A stretch of 64,000 nucleotides of DNA from Inquilinus sp052078665 (GTDB lineage Bacteria > Pseudomonadota > Alphaproteobacteria > DSM-16000 > Inquilinaceae): the NCBI RefSeq assembly GCF_052078665.1, contig NZ_JBQJIK010000023.1:1-64000 (forward strand). The letters run 5' to 3'. Shown piece by piece: positions 53,137 to 61,053 of the stretch. The notes under the pieces are model-generated. The model was given only the letters and a program-made list of their open reading frames with translations, was not told where the DNA came from and searched no databases. Both the position numbers and the translations under genes were made by a program. Position 1 is the first letter of the stretch; every line of letters begins with the position of its first letter.

Positions 53137-53979
53137 ATGGCGAGACAAGCGTGGACCTTCCTCGACGGCTCCTGGCAGGAGGGCAATCCGCCGATCATGG
53201 GGCCGCTGACGCATGCCGCCTGGATGGCCTCGATCATCTTTGACGGCGCCCGCGGCTTCGAAGGCGTGGCGCCGGACCTCGACCGCCATTGCGTCCGGGC
53301 CGTCGCCTCGGCGCGGGCGATGGGGTTGGAGGCGACCTTGCCGGCCGAGGAGATCGAGGCGCTGGCCCGCGCGGGGCTGCGCCGCTTCCCGGCCGACGCC
53401 GCGGTCTACATCCGGCCGATGTTCTGGGCCGAGGATGGCTGGATCGAGCCCGACCCGGCGGCGACGCGGTTCTGCCTGTCGATCTATGATTCGCCGCTGC
53501 CGCAGCCGGGCGAGGACAGCGCCTGCTTCGCCCAGGGGCTGCGCCGGCCGTCGCCGGAGATGGCGCCGACCCTGGCCAAGGCCGCCTGCCTGTACCCGCA
53601 ATCCGGCTTCGCCATGCGCCAGGCCAAGCAGCGCGGCTTCACCAATGCGGTGATGCTGGACCCGATCGGCCATGTCGCCGAATTCGCCACCGCCAACATC
53701 TTCATGGCCAAGGACGGCGCCGTGCACACCCCGGCGGCGAACGGCACCTTCCTGGCCGGCATCACCCGCCGCCGGGTGATCGAGCTGCTGCGCCACGACG
53801 GGGTCGAGGTGGTCGAGCGCGCGATCCGGCCCGACGAACTGGCGGACGCCGACGAGATCTTCCAGACCGGCAACTTCGCCAAGGTGCTGCCCTGCACCCG
53901 GCTGGAGGACCGGCACCTGCAGCCGGGGTCGCTCTACGCCAAGGCCCGCAAACTGTATTGGGAGTGGGCTCACTCCTGA
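53137..53979 (+). CDS. Class IV aminotransferase (branched-chain amino acid type)
   Basis: This 280-aa PLP enzyme has the pyridoxal-phosphate lysine at Lys148 (TLAKAACLYPQSGFA). The conserved glutamate is in DPIGHVAEFATANIFMAKDG, with TFLAGITRRRVIELL near the cofactor phosphate. The fold fits branched-chain or D-amino acid aminotransferases; the TANIF form of the usual S-E-N-I-F motif is slightly different. GGACGGACG precedes ATG 53137; an ATG at 53116 is possible. Followed 15 bases later by the FkbM methyltransferase gene. Confidence 0.9.
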   Translation: MARQAWTFLDGSWQEGNPPIMGPLTHAAWMASIIFDGARGFEGVAPDLDRHCVRAVASARAMGLEATLPAEEIEALARAGLRRFPADAAVYIRPMFWAEDGWIEPDPAATRFCLSIYDSPLPQPGEDSACFAQGLRRPSPEMAPTLAKAACLYPQSGFAMRQAKQRGFTNAVMLDPIGHVAEFATANIFMAKDGAVHTPAANGTFLAGITRRRVIELLRHDGVEVVERAIRPDELADADEIFQTGNFAKVLPCTRLEDRHLQPGSLYAKARKLYWEWAHS

Positions 53980-53994
53980 GCCCGGGCAGGCCCG

Positions 53995-54678
53995 ATGAGC
54001 GACGCCGTTCCGCCCGAGCCGGTCTCCAAGGACACGCGCAACCTGGTCCGGGTGCTCGAGCACCAGGGCATCACCCTGGTGTTCGACGTCGGCGCCAATG
54101 TCGGCCAATACGCGCAGCGGCTGCGGCGCGGCGGCTATGCCGGGCGAATCGTCTCGGTCGAGCCGCTGTCCGCCGCCCATGCCGCGCTGACCGCGGCGGC
54201 GGCCGGCGATCCAGACTGGGCGGTCGAGTCGCGGCTGGCGCTGGGCGATAGCGACGCGCCGGTGACGCTGCAGGTCTCAGGCGAGAGCGACATGAGCTCG
54301 GTGCTCGACTTCACCGCCGAAATGGCCGACCTGCTCGACGGCTCGGCCTATGTCGGCACCGAGGTGGCGTCGCAGGCGCGGCTGGAGCGGATCTTCCCCC
54401 GCCACGCCCGGCCGGACGACCGGGTGCTGCTGAAGATCGACACCCAGGGCACCGAGCGCCGGGTGCTGGACGGCGCGCGCGGCGTGCTGCCGCGCATCGC
54501 CGCGGTGCAGATGGAGCTGTCGATCGTGCCGGTCTATGACGGCGAGCCGTCCTATCGCGACAGCATCCAGCACATGGCCGAGCTCGGCTTCGTGCCGGCG
54601 CTGTTCATCCCCGGCTACTTCAACCGCCGCACCGCCCGGCTGATCGGCATGGACGGCGTGTTCGTGCGGCCGAGCTAG
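53995..54678 (+). CDS. FkbM-family methyltransferase
   Basis: This 227-aa S-adenosylmethionine-dependent methyltransferase has SAM motif I FDVGANVGQYAQRLR (residues 30-44), the acidic cofactor contact IVSVEPLSAAHAAL and the FkbM motif LLKIDTQGTERRVLDGARGV. Members modify sugars or lipids of cell-surface polymers. Likely co-transcribed with the aminotransferase upstream and the acyltransferase-like membrane protein downstream (10-base gap). Confidence 0.9.
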   Translation: MSDAVPPEPVSKDTRNLVRVLEHQGITLVFDVGANVGQYAQRLRRGGYAGRIVSVEPLSAAHAALTAAAAGDPDWAVESRLALGDSDAPVTLQVSGESDMSSVLDFTAEMADLLDGSAYVGTEVASQARLERIFPRHARPDDRVLLKIDTQGTERRVLDGARGVLPRIAAVQMELSIVPVYDGEPSYRDSIQHMAELGFVPALFIPGYFNRRTARLIGMDGVFVRPS

Positions 54679-54688
54679 CCAGACCTCC

Positions 54689-55642
54689 ATGACCACCTCC
54701 GAGCGCCCCGGCCGCCTGCCGGCCGTCGACCTGCTCCGCGGCCTGGCGCTGCTGGCGATGGCACTCTACCACCTGTCCTGGGACCTGAGGTTCTTCGGCT
54801 TCGTCGACTGGGACCTGGCGGGCGGCACCGGCTGGATCGCGGCGCGGTACCTGATCGCCGGCAGCTTCCTGGCCCTGGTCGGCGTCGGGCTGATGCTGTG
54901 GCATGTGCAGGGGCGCGACTGGCGGCGCTGGGCCATCCGGCTGAACAAAGTGGTGGCCGGTGCCATCGCGGTCACGGTCGCGACCTGGTACGTGATCCCG
55001 GACCAGTTCATTTTCTTCGGCATCCTGCACTGCATCGCCGTCGCCAGCATCCTCGGCCTGCTGTTCCTGCGGCTGCGGCCGGCCGTGAATTTCATCCTCG
55101 GCCTCGCCGTGATCGCGCTGCCGATCCTGTGGCGTTCGACCCTGTTCGATCAGTCCTGGCTGCTGTGGACCGGGCTCGGCACCCTGCCGCCGCGCAGCAA
55201 CGACTACGAGCCGCTGTTCCCCTGGTTCGGGCCGGTGCTGCTGGGCATCGCCGCGGCCCGCTGGTGGCTGCGGGCCCGCACCCCCGGCGGCACCGTCGAT
55301 GGCGGCGCCCCGGGCCGGCCGCTGCGCTGGGTGGGGCGGCACAGCCTGGCCGTCTATCTGATCCATCAGCCGGCGCTGATCGGCCTCCTGCTGCTGGTCG
55401 GCATGGCGCTCGGCCGCGATCCGCAGGCGATGCTGTCGCCGCCGCCGGACCCGGCGCCGCTGCTGATCGACTGCCAGGTGCAATGCGAGCAGCGGGGCGG
55501 GAGCGCCGAGGGGTGCCACGCCTATTGCGGCTGCATGGTCGATGGGGTCCAGGCCCAGACTCTGTGGCCGGCGCTGCGGCCGGATGCGACGCCCGAGCTC
55601 AAGGATCGCCTGCTCGACCTGGCCGCATCCTGCAGCCGCTGA
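54689..55642 (+). CDS. DUF1624/HGSNAT-like membrane acyltransferase with Cys-rich tail
   Basis: In this 317-aa protein, seven to eight membrane helices over residues 8-260 begin with RLPAVDLLRGLALLAMALYH, the heparan-alpha-glucosaminide N-acetyltransferase motif of DUF1624. An active histidine is conserved in FGILHCIAV and again in VGRHSLAVYLIHQPALIG. After the last helix a periplasmic tail carries five cysteines as CX3C-X9-CX3CXC (starting DCQVQCEQRG), a twin-CX3C spacing that could form two disulfides. Substrate unknown. Confidence 0.85.
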   Translation: MTTSERPGRLPAVDLLRGLALLAMALYHLSWDLRFFGFVDWDLAGGTGWIAARYLIAGSFLALVGVGLMLWHVQGRDWRRWAIRLNKVVAGAIAVTVATWYVIPDQFIFFGILHCIAVASILGLLFLRLRPAVNFILGLAVIALPILWRSTLFDQSWLLWTGLGTLPPRSNDYEPLFPWFGPVLLGIAAARWWLRARTPGGTVDGGAPGRPLRWVGRHSLAVYLIHQPALIGLLLLVGMALGRDPQAMLSPPPDPAPLLIDCQVQCEQRGGSAEGCHAYCGCMVDGVQAQTLWPALRPDATPELKDRLLDLAASCSR

Positions 55643-55736
55643 CCGGCACGCCGGCCGGCGGAAAATTCGCTCGCCTGCCGCCAACCACGGCCCTAGTCTC
55701 GGCGCCCATGTCCGGATTGCCTCGCCGACCGCTGCC

Positions 55737-56315
55737 ATGAGCCCACCCCACGAGGACAGCCGGTCCGGCGCGGTGCGGGATGTCGGCTGGTCGGCGCTGA
55801 TGGTCTCGGCGCAGGCCGGCGACCGGGCGGCCTATCACCGGCTGCTGATCGAGATCACCCCCTATCTGCGGGCGCTGGCCCGCCGGTCGCTGCACCGCCC
55901 GGCCGATGCCGAGGACGCGGTGCAGGACGTGCTGCTGACCCTGCACAGCATCCGCCGGACCTATGATCCGGCCCGGCCGTTCCAGCCCTGGCTGGTGGCG
56001 ATCGCCCGGCGGCGGATCGTCGACCGGGTGCGCATCCAGATCCGCACCACCGGCCGCGAGACGACGATCGAACCGTTCCAGGAAACCTTTGCCGCCCCCG
56101 AAACGAATGAGTTGGGCATGGAGGCCGATTCGGTCGTGCTGCGGCGCGCGATCGCGGAGCTGCCGCCGGGCCAGCGCCAGGCGGTCGAGCTTCTGAAGCT
56201 GAAAGACATGTCGCTGAAGGAGGCATCGGCGGCCAGCGGCGCGTCGGTGCCGGCGCTGAAGGTCGCGATGCATCGCGCGCTGAAGGCGCTGAAGGGGGCG
56301 TTGGGACCGAAATGA
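55737..56315 (+). CDS. ECF sigma factor, SigF-like
   Basis: This 192-aa protein has region 2 (ALMVSAQAGDRAAYHRLLIE, RPADAEDAVQDVLLTLHSI, PFQPWLVAIARRRIVDRVRI) and region 4 (ELPPGQRQAVELLKLKDMSL, EASAASGASVPALKVAMHRA). It overlaps the NrsF-type anti-sigma gene by four bases (ATGA), the arrangement of Caulobacter sigF-nrsF, which responds to oxidative stress and heavy metals. No matching promoter motif is evident upstream. Confidence 0.9.
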   Translation: MSPPHEDSRSGAVRDVGWSALMVSAQAGDRAAYHRLLIEITPYLRALARRSLHRPADAEDAVQDVLLTLHSIRRTYDPARPFQPWLVAIARRRIVDRVRIQIRTTGRETTIEPFQETFAAPETNELGMEADSVVLRRAIAELPPGQRQAVELLKLKDMSLKEASAASGASVPALKVAMHRALKALKGALGPK

Positions 56316-56998
56316 CGGAGACGGAGCGGACTCGCACCGAAGATCTGATCGCGCAGCTCGCCGCCGAGGCCCGGCCGGTCCGCCCGTTGCGGCCGCCGAT
56401 GCTGCGCGCGCTCCTGTGGCTACTGATCGCCGCCGCCGTGATCGCCGCCGTGGTCGCGATGAAAGGCGTCCGGCACGCGCGGATGGTGGAGATGGCGGAG
56501 ACCTCCTACCAGCTCGAATGGGCCGGCGCGATGCTGACCGGCATCCTCGCCGCCATCGCCGCCTTCCATGTCAGCCTGCCCGACCGGTCGCGGCGCTGGG
56601 CCCTGCTGCCCGTCCCGGGGCTGGTCTTCTGGCTGGCCTCGATGGGCTATGGCTGCCTGACCGACTGGATCCGCTTCGGCCCGGACGGCTTCGTGCTCGG
56701 CACCAGCTTCCGCTGCTTCACGAACATCGTGATGGTGAGCATTCCGCTCTGGGCGCTGCTGGTGGCGATGCTGCGCTTCGCCGGGCCGGTGCGGCCGACC
56801 GCCACCATCGTCACCGGCATGCTGGCCGCATCGGCCCTCGTCTCCTGCGGCGTGGCGCTGTTCCATCCGCTCGACACCACGATCATGGTGCTGATCTGGC
56901 ATGGCGGCTCGATCGCGCTGCTGGTCGGGCTGGCCAAGCTGTTCAACCGGCCGCTGTTCGCGCTGTTTGCGCCGCGCCTGGCCGGCCAGGCCGGCTGA
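56312..56998 (+). CDS. NrsF/DUF1109 anti-sigma factor
   Basis: This 228-aa protein has six membrane helices with a short cytoplasmic N-terminus (RTEDLIAQLAAEARPVRPLR) that binds the sigma factor. DUF1109 features include conserved cysteines within the membrane region (MGYGCLTDWIRFGP, GTSFRCFTNIVMV), which in NrsF sense the stress. Start is the ATG overlapping the sigF stop. It inhibits the adjacent ECF sigma until stress releases it. Confidence 0.92.
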   Translation: MTETERTRTEDLIAQLAAEARPVRPLRPPMLRALLWLLIAAAVIAAVVAMKGVRHARMVEMAETSYQLEWAGAMLTGILAAIAAFHVSLPDRSRRWALLPVPGLVFWLASMGYGCLTDWIRFGPDGFVLGTSFRCFTNIVMVSIPLWALLVAMLRFAGPVRPTATIVTGMLAASALVSCGVALFHPLDTTIMVLIWHGGSIALLVGLAKLFNRPLFALFAPRLAGQAG

Positions 56999-57027
56999 GC
57001 GCCTGGCTGGCTGAGCGAAGGACCCGG

Positions 57028-57708
57028 CTACAGCCGGGCCGCCCCCAGGATCCGGCCGTCCGCGGCCTGCAGCAGCACGGCCGTCCGGTCGCCCGCGGGC
57101 CGGGCCGCGGCGATGGTGCCGCCGGGCGACCAGCCGTCCAGCCGGGTCAGGCTGCGCACGACGTTGCGGTTGACCAGGGTGTGGCCGGCATTCTCGCCCC
57201 GCCGCACCGGTGTCTCGTGCCGGTCGTCGAAGCCGACCAGCCACAGCACCGCATCCGCCGGGGCGGCGGGGTCCACCGCCACCTGCAGCGCCGCATCCGA
57301 CGCGGTCAGCGTCAGCGGCACCGACGGGTCGGAGCGGGCCTCGGCGATCGCCGAGTCCAGCGCCGCGCGGTCGGAGCCGACGACGTCGCGGCCGCCATCG
57401 ACCACCGCCTGCGGCGTGTAGATCTGGCTCGACCCCATCAGCGTGGCATAGGCGCTCTGCCGCGCCGTGGCCCAGGCGCTCGAGAACGGGTCCACCCAGC
57501 CCAGCCGGTTCCAGTAGTCGACATGGAAGGCCAGCGGCAGCACCTCCGGCCGGTCGGCCAGCGTCGCCAGCAGCGCGTCGGCGGGCGGGCAGGAGGAGCA
57601 GCCCTGGGAGGTGAACAGCTCCACCACCACCAGCCGCTCGGCGGCGACGGCAGGGGCAGCGGACAGCGCGGCCAGGGCGAGCAGGCCGGCGAGAAGCGGT
57701 CGGGTCAT
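57028..57708 (-). CDS. DUF1223 thioredoxin-fold exported protein
   Basis: In this 226-aa protein a signal peptide (LLAGLLALAALSAAPAVAA) is followed by VVVELFTSQGCSSCPPADAL, a thioredoxin-like CxxC site characteristic of DUF1223, then FHVDYWNRLGWVDPFSS and TPQAVVDGGRDVVGS. Role unknown; a periplasmic oxidoreductase or chaperone is likely. It converges on nrsF and is divergent from the Fur-box paralog pair. Confidence 0.9.
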   Translation of the reverse strand: MTRPLLAGLLALAALSAAPAVAAERLVVVELFTSQGCSSCPPADALLATLADRPEVLPLAFHVDYWNRLGWVDPFSSAWATARQSAYATLMGSSQIYTPQAVVDGGRDVVGSDRAALDSAIAEARSDPSVPLTLTASDAALQVAVDPAAPADAVLWLVGFDDRHETPVRRGENAGHTLVNRNVVRSLTRLDGWSPGGTIAAARPAGDRTAVLLQAADGRILGAARL

Positions 57709-57820
57709 GTCCTGTCCCTGAGACGGAAACCTGTTCCCGGTTCGACCCGCTCCGGCGCCGGGTTACGGCCGGATATCCGGAAACACGGGGGCCGGAAACA
57801 CGAGAGGGCTTGATTCGCGA

Positions 57821-57837
57821 TTGATAATCGTTCTCAA
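57821..57837. promoter_or_regulatory. Putative Fur box
   Basis: TTGATAATCGTTCTCAA fits the 7-1-7 Fur pattern (TGATAAT-C-GTTCTCA) and is close to classical sites such as GATAATCATTCTC. It lies 32 bases before the ATG at 57869, in a promoter position, and 113 bases before the divergent DUF1223 start. Confidence 0.6.
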
Positions 57838-57868
57838 ATAGGCCGACCGTTCACACGGAGAGTCCAGA

Positions 57869-58366
57869 ATGGACGAGGACCAGATCACCGAGCCGAGCGA
57901 CCGCCGTGCCCTGCCTTTCGCCGAGCAGCTGGTGCTGTGGGCGTTGCGGCTCAGCGTCGTCGGGCTGAAGACCGGGGCGCCGACCGACCATCCGGTGCTG
58001 CTGGCCTTCCGCAAGGTCGGTGCCGAGGCGGCGGCGGAGCGGGTCGGCCTGCTGACCCGCATCATCGGCTTCGGCGCCGAGCGGCGGGTGCAGATCGGCG
58101 TGCCCTGCGCCTTCACCGTCACCGAGGACGAGCGCCGGATCCTGGACCTGGTCGCGATCGGACAGTCCGGCGTGTCGGGCACGCTGATGCTGCGCGGCAT
58201 GCTGTCGCCGGCCGCCTGTCGCGCCGCCGCCGGCCTGTGCGCCGAGCTCGGCGGCCTCCTGGCCGAGGCCGGGGTGACGCTGCAGCGGCCGGCCGCGCCG
58301 CCGCGGCCGCTGCGGATACCGGCCAATCTCCCCTCCTTCGGCCTGGTCCGGGCGGCGCTGCCATGA
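57869..58366 (+). CDS. Unknown protein, first of a tandem paralog pair, putative iron-regulated
   Basis: This 165-aa protein has no known domain. A conserved block from AEQLVLWALRLSVVGLKTG to CAFTVTEDERRILDLVAIGQ aligns with the second gene. The pair has the same length and overlapping ATGA junction, so it arose by tandem duplication. The site equivalent to the CPRC of paralog 2 has one cysteine only (GVPCAF). No signal or membrane segment. A Fur-like box directly upstream suggests iron-repressed expression. Confidence 0.65.
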   Translation: MDEDQITEPSDRRALPFAEQLVLWALRLSVVGLKTGAPTDHPVLLAFRKVGAEAAAERVGLLTRIIGFGAERRVQIGVPCAFTVTEDERRILDLVAIGQSGVSGTLMLRGMLSPAACRAAAGLCAELGGLLAEAGVTLQRPAAPPRPLRIPANLPSFGLVRAALP

Positions 58367-58860
58367 GCGACGAGGCGCATGACTGCGACGATGCCGGCGC
58401 ACCGCCGCTGACCCGGGCCGAGACGCTGGTGCTGTGGGCGATCCGCGCCTGGGTCGCCGGCCATCGCCACGGCATCCCCGTGCTCGCCAACCTGCGCACC
58501 GCCTTCCGCAACGAGGGTGCACCGGCGGCGGCCGAGGCGGTGGACGACCTGATGGGCTTCATCGCCAACGGCGCCGGCCGCACCATCCAGGTGAACTGCC
58601 CGCGCTGCCGCCAGGTGACGGAGGATGAGCGGCTGCTGCTCGACGTCGTGGCGCTGCACCAGCAGGGCGAGACGCTGTGGGTGCCGTTCCTGGCCCGTGC
58701 CATCCTGACGCCGGCCGCCACCCGGCTGTGCGGGCCGATCTTCGCCGCTGTCGCCGACGCCCTGCAGGACGGCGGTATCGCGCTGCCGCCGGTCGCCGGC
58801 CAGGTGCCGCCGCCGGAGGCCGCTGCCCGCACGGTCCCGGCCGGAACCACGATCCACTGA
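58363..58860 (+). CDS. Unknown protein, second of the pair, with a CxxC motif
   Basis: This 165-aa paralog of the preceding gene starts at an ATG overlapping its stop. The shared block is AETLVLWAIRAWVAGHRHGI ... VTEDERLLLDVVALHQQGET. It adds VNCPRCRQVTEDE, a CPRC knuckle that could bind zinc or iron. Three further cysteines are scattered. No family assigned. Coupled expression behind the same Fur-like box suggests the two act together. Confidence 0.65.
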   Translation: MSDEAHDCDDAGAPPLTRAETLVLWAIRAWVAGHRHGIPVLANLRTAFRNEGAPAAAEAVDDLMGFIANGAGRTIQVNCPRCRQVTEDERLLLDVVALHQQGETLWVPFLARAILTPAATRLCGPIFAAVADALQDGGIALPPVAGQVPPPEAAARTVPAGTTIH

Positions 58861-58943
58861 CGAGCCCGGTCAAGGAGGGTTGCCCCCAGCCCGGTTTGCC
58901 GCCATGAATCAGGCCGGGATTGCAGGAAGCGAACAATCATCCG

Positions 58944-59300
58944 ATGCGTGGCGGACGTGTGTTGCTGGTCGAGGACGACGTGCTGGTGCGTCTCCTCGCC
59001 GTGGAGGCCCTGGTCGATGACGGCTTCGACGTCGCCGAGGCAGCGGACGGGCCTGAGGCGCTGCGCCTGCTCGACGGCAGCGAGTTCGACCTGATGATCA
59101 CCGATGTCGGCCTGCCGGGCATGTCGGGCGCCGAGCTGGCCGTCCAGGTGCGGCGCGAGCGGCCGGCGCTCAAGGTGCTGTTCACCACCGGCTACGGCGT
59201 CGAGGACGGGGTGCCGGCCGACCTGCCCACCCTGCGCAAGCCCTACGCCGCCGCCGCCCTGGCCTCGACCGTGCGGTCGCTGCTGGCGACCGGCGGATAA
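58944..59300 (+). CDS. Receiver-only response regulator
   Basis: In this 118-aa protein one CheY-like domain makes up the whole protein: acidic pocket EDD (residues 10-12), phospho-acceptor Asp in LMITDVGLPGMSG, Thr in VLFTTGYGVED and Lys in LRKPYAAAALAS. With no output domain it must act by protein contact. The FFTxxYG-type FTTGYG motif is that of FAT GUY receivers linked to HWE kinases in alphaproteobacteria, such as the one at 20464-22140. The TTG eight codons earlier is a less likely start. Confidence 0.85.
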   Translation: MRGGRVLLVEDDVLVRLLAVEALVDDGFDVAEAADGPEALRLLDGSEFDLMITDVGLPGMSGAELAVQVRRERPALKVLFTTGYGVEDGVPADLPTLRKPYAAAALASTVRSLLATGG

Positions 59301-59422
59301 TCCCCGGGCGCGCAATCGAAGCCTTCGGCGATGCCCCCGGCTGAGAGGGAGGCGCCGCGGCTGGACGGCGCCGTGCCGGCCAGCTACGCTTCGCTGCATT
59401 CTCCGACTGCCGCCGTGTTTTC

Positions 59423-60409
59423 ATGACGTCTTTCTCAGGCGACGCCTTCCGGGCCTATGTCGAGCAGGCCCGCACCGGGCGACTGTCCCTCTGGCGGGTC
59501 TGTCTCGGCGTCGGCCTCGCCCTCATCCTCGCTCCGGCCGTCATCCTGCTGGTCATGCTCGCCGTCGGCATCGTCATCGGGCTGGGGCTGCACAATCGCG
59601 TGCCGAGGCCGACCGAAGCCCAGATCGGGGATATCATCCAGCAGTTCGTGGTCTCGCCGTCCGGGGCCGCGGTGCAACTGGCGGCGGTCGCCACCGGCTG
59701 GGGATGCATCTGGCTGATCGTGCGTCTGCTGCATCGGCGCACGATCCCGAGCGTGCTCGGGGCCGAGCGTCGCGTGGCGTGGGACGATTTCGCCAAGGCC
59801 ACGGCTGCGGTCCTGATCGTCAGTGTTCTCGGCGGATGGGCGATGTCGTTCTTCGACCCGGCGCCGCCGCGCAGAGATGTCGAGATCGGCACATGGCTGC
59901 TGGCGTCGCTGCCGTTCGTGGCCTTGATCCTGGCCCAGACCTCGGCGGAGGAGCTGGTATTCCGGGGCTATGTGATGCAGACCCTGGCGGCCAGGTTCCG
60001 CAGCCCCCTGGTATGGGCCGGGCTGCCGACCATCATCTTCGCGCTGCTGCATTGGGATCCCGCCGCGACCGGTGGGGCGAACGCCATCATCCTGGGGTCG
60101 ATCACCATCTTCGCCCTCGGTGCGACGCTGCTGGTCTGTACGACCGGGAATCTCGGCGCATCGATGGGGCTGCACTTCGGCAACAACCTGGTGGCCATGC
60201 TGCTTGTTTCGTCGGAGGGCCGGTATGCCGATCTCAGCCTGTTCGTTGGCGAGCCGCTGTCGGCGCGGGCCTGGAGCCTCCACGAGATCGTCGTCAGCAT
60301 TCTGCTCAGCATCGTGGCGATGGCCGTGACCCTCTTGCTGCTGCTGCATCCACGATCGCCGCTGCGGATGGCCGTCCGCATCCGACCGCTCGCCGATGCG
60401 GGCGGCTGA
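59423..60409 (+). CDS. CPBP intramembrane metalloprotease (CAAX-like)
   Basis: In this 328-aa protein six to seven membrane helices carry the three CPBP motifs: EELVFRGYVM (EExxxR), FALLHWDPA (FxxxH) and LGLHFGNN (HxxxN in ASMGLHFGNNLVA). Family members process or degrade membrane proteins; some give bacteriocin self-immunity. The start at 59423 lacks a strong ribosome binding site. Alone between the receiver gene and the opposing SpoU gene. Confidence 0.88.
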   Translation: MTSFSGDAFRAYVEQARTGRLSLWRVCLGVGLALILAPAVILLVMLAVGIVIGLGLHNRVPRPTEAQIGDIIQQFVVSPSGAAVQLAAVATGWGCIWLIVRLLHRRTIPSVLGAERRVAWDDFAKATAAVLIVSVLGGWAMSFFDPAPPRRDVEIGTWLLASLPFVALILAQTSAEELVFRGYVMQTLAARFRSPLVWAGLPTIIFALLHWDPAATGGANAIILGSITIFALGATLLVCTTGNLGASMGLHFGNNLVAMLLVSSEGRYADLSLFVGEPLSARAWSLHEIVVSILLSIVAMAVTLLLLLHPRSPLRMAVRIRPLADAGG

Positions 60410-60423
60410 CGGTCCGCCCCGCC

Positions 60424-60951
60424 TCAGTCGTCTCCCACGATCGGGCCGCCATGGACATGCGGCGGCAGCTCCTCGGTCGGGCCGCCGGGCATGAGCGGCC
60501 GCGGCGCGAAGCGGCCGAGCGAGACCAGCCGGTCATACATCACCAGCGCCCCGGCCAGGGACAGGTTCAGCGAGAAGCGGGTCGGGATCTGCACGATGTG
60601 GTCGCAGCGCGCCACCATCTCCGGCGACAGGCCGCCGCGCTCCGACCCCAGCACATAGACCGCCCGGCGCGGGTGGCGGAAGCTCGGCAGGGCGACCGAC
60701 TCGGCCATCAGCTCGATCCCGACCAGCGCGCAGCCCTGCGGCAGGGTCAGGGAGGCGACGTCGGGATAGGTGTAGAGCGGCACGGTGCCGGCGGCGCTCG
60801 ATGTGTCGCTCCACCCGAAATCGACCGTCTCGGCCACCGGCGCCACGGTGAAGCAGAAGGCTGCGCCGAAGGCATGGCCGGTGCGCAGCAGGGCGCCGAT
60901 ATTCATCGGCTTGCTGATGCCCTCGCAGCCGATCGCGAAATAGCCTTTCAT
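60424..60951 (-). CDS. SpoU/TrmH-family RNA 2'-O-ribose methyltransferase
   Basis: This 175-aa protein is a SPOUT methyltransferase domain without an extra substrate-binding domain. Motif 1 is NIGALLRTGHAFGA, motif 2 is VLGSERGGLSPEMVARCD, and motif 3 is IPTRFSLNLSLAGALVMYD, which forms the SAM knot. TrmL/TrmH-like; the target (tRNA or rRNA) cannot be told. The C-terminal ~25 residues are basic and proline-rich, and end in a short His/Gly stretch. Confidence 0.92.
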   Translation of the reverse strand: MKGYFAIGCEGISKPMNIGALLRTGHAFGAAFCFTVAPVAETVDFGWSDTSSAAGTVPLYTYPDVASLTLPQGCALVGIELMAESVALPSFRHPRRAVYVLGSERGGLSPEMVARCDHIVQIPTRFSLNLSLAGALVMYDRLVSLGRFAPRPLMPGGPTEELPPHVHGGPIVGDD

Positions 60952-61053
60952 CCGATCCCGTCCGTGTCGTCCGGCCCCGACCTTGCCCCGAGGCAGTCAC
61001 GAGGGCAAGGTGCGGGCCAGAACGGCCCTTGCCGCCATCCCGCCGAGACGATC

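Noticed and set aside
59335..59360. CTGAGA motif after a GC stem, recalling a TPP riboswitch
   Set aside because: The second conserved element (GATAATGCCAGCG type) is absent downstream, the helices do not form, and the next gene is a CPBP protease rather than a thiamine gene.
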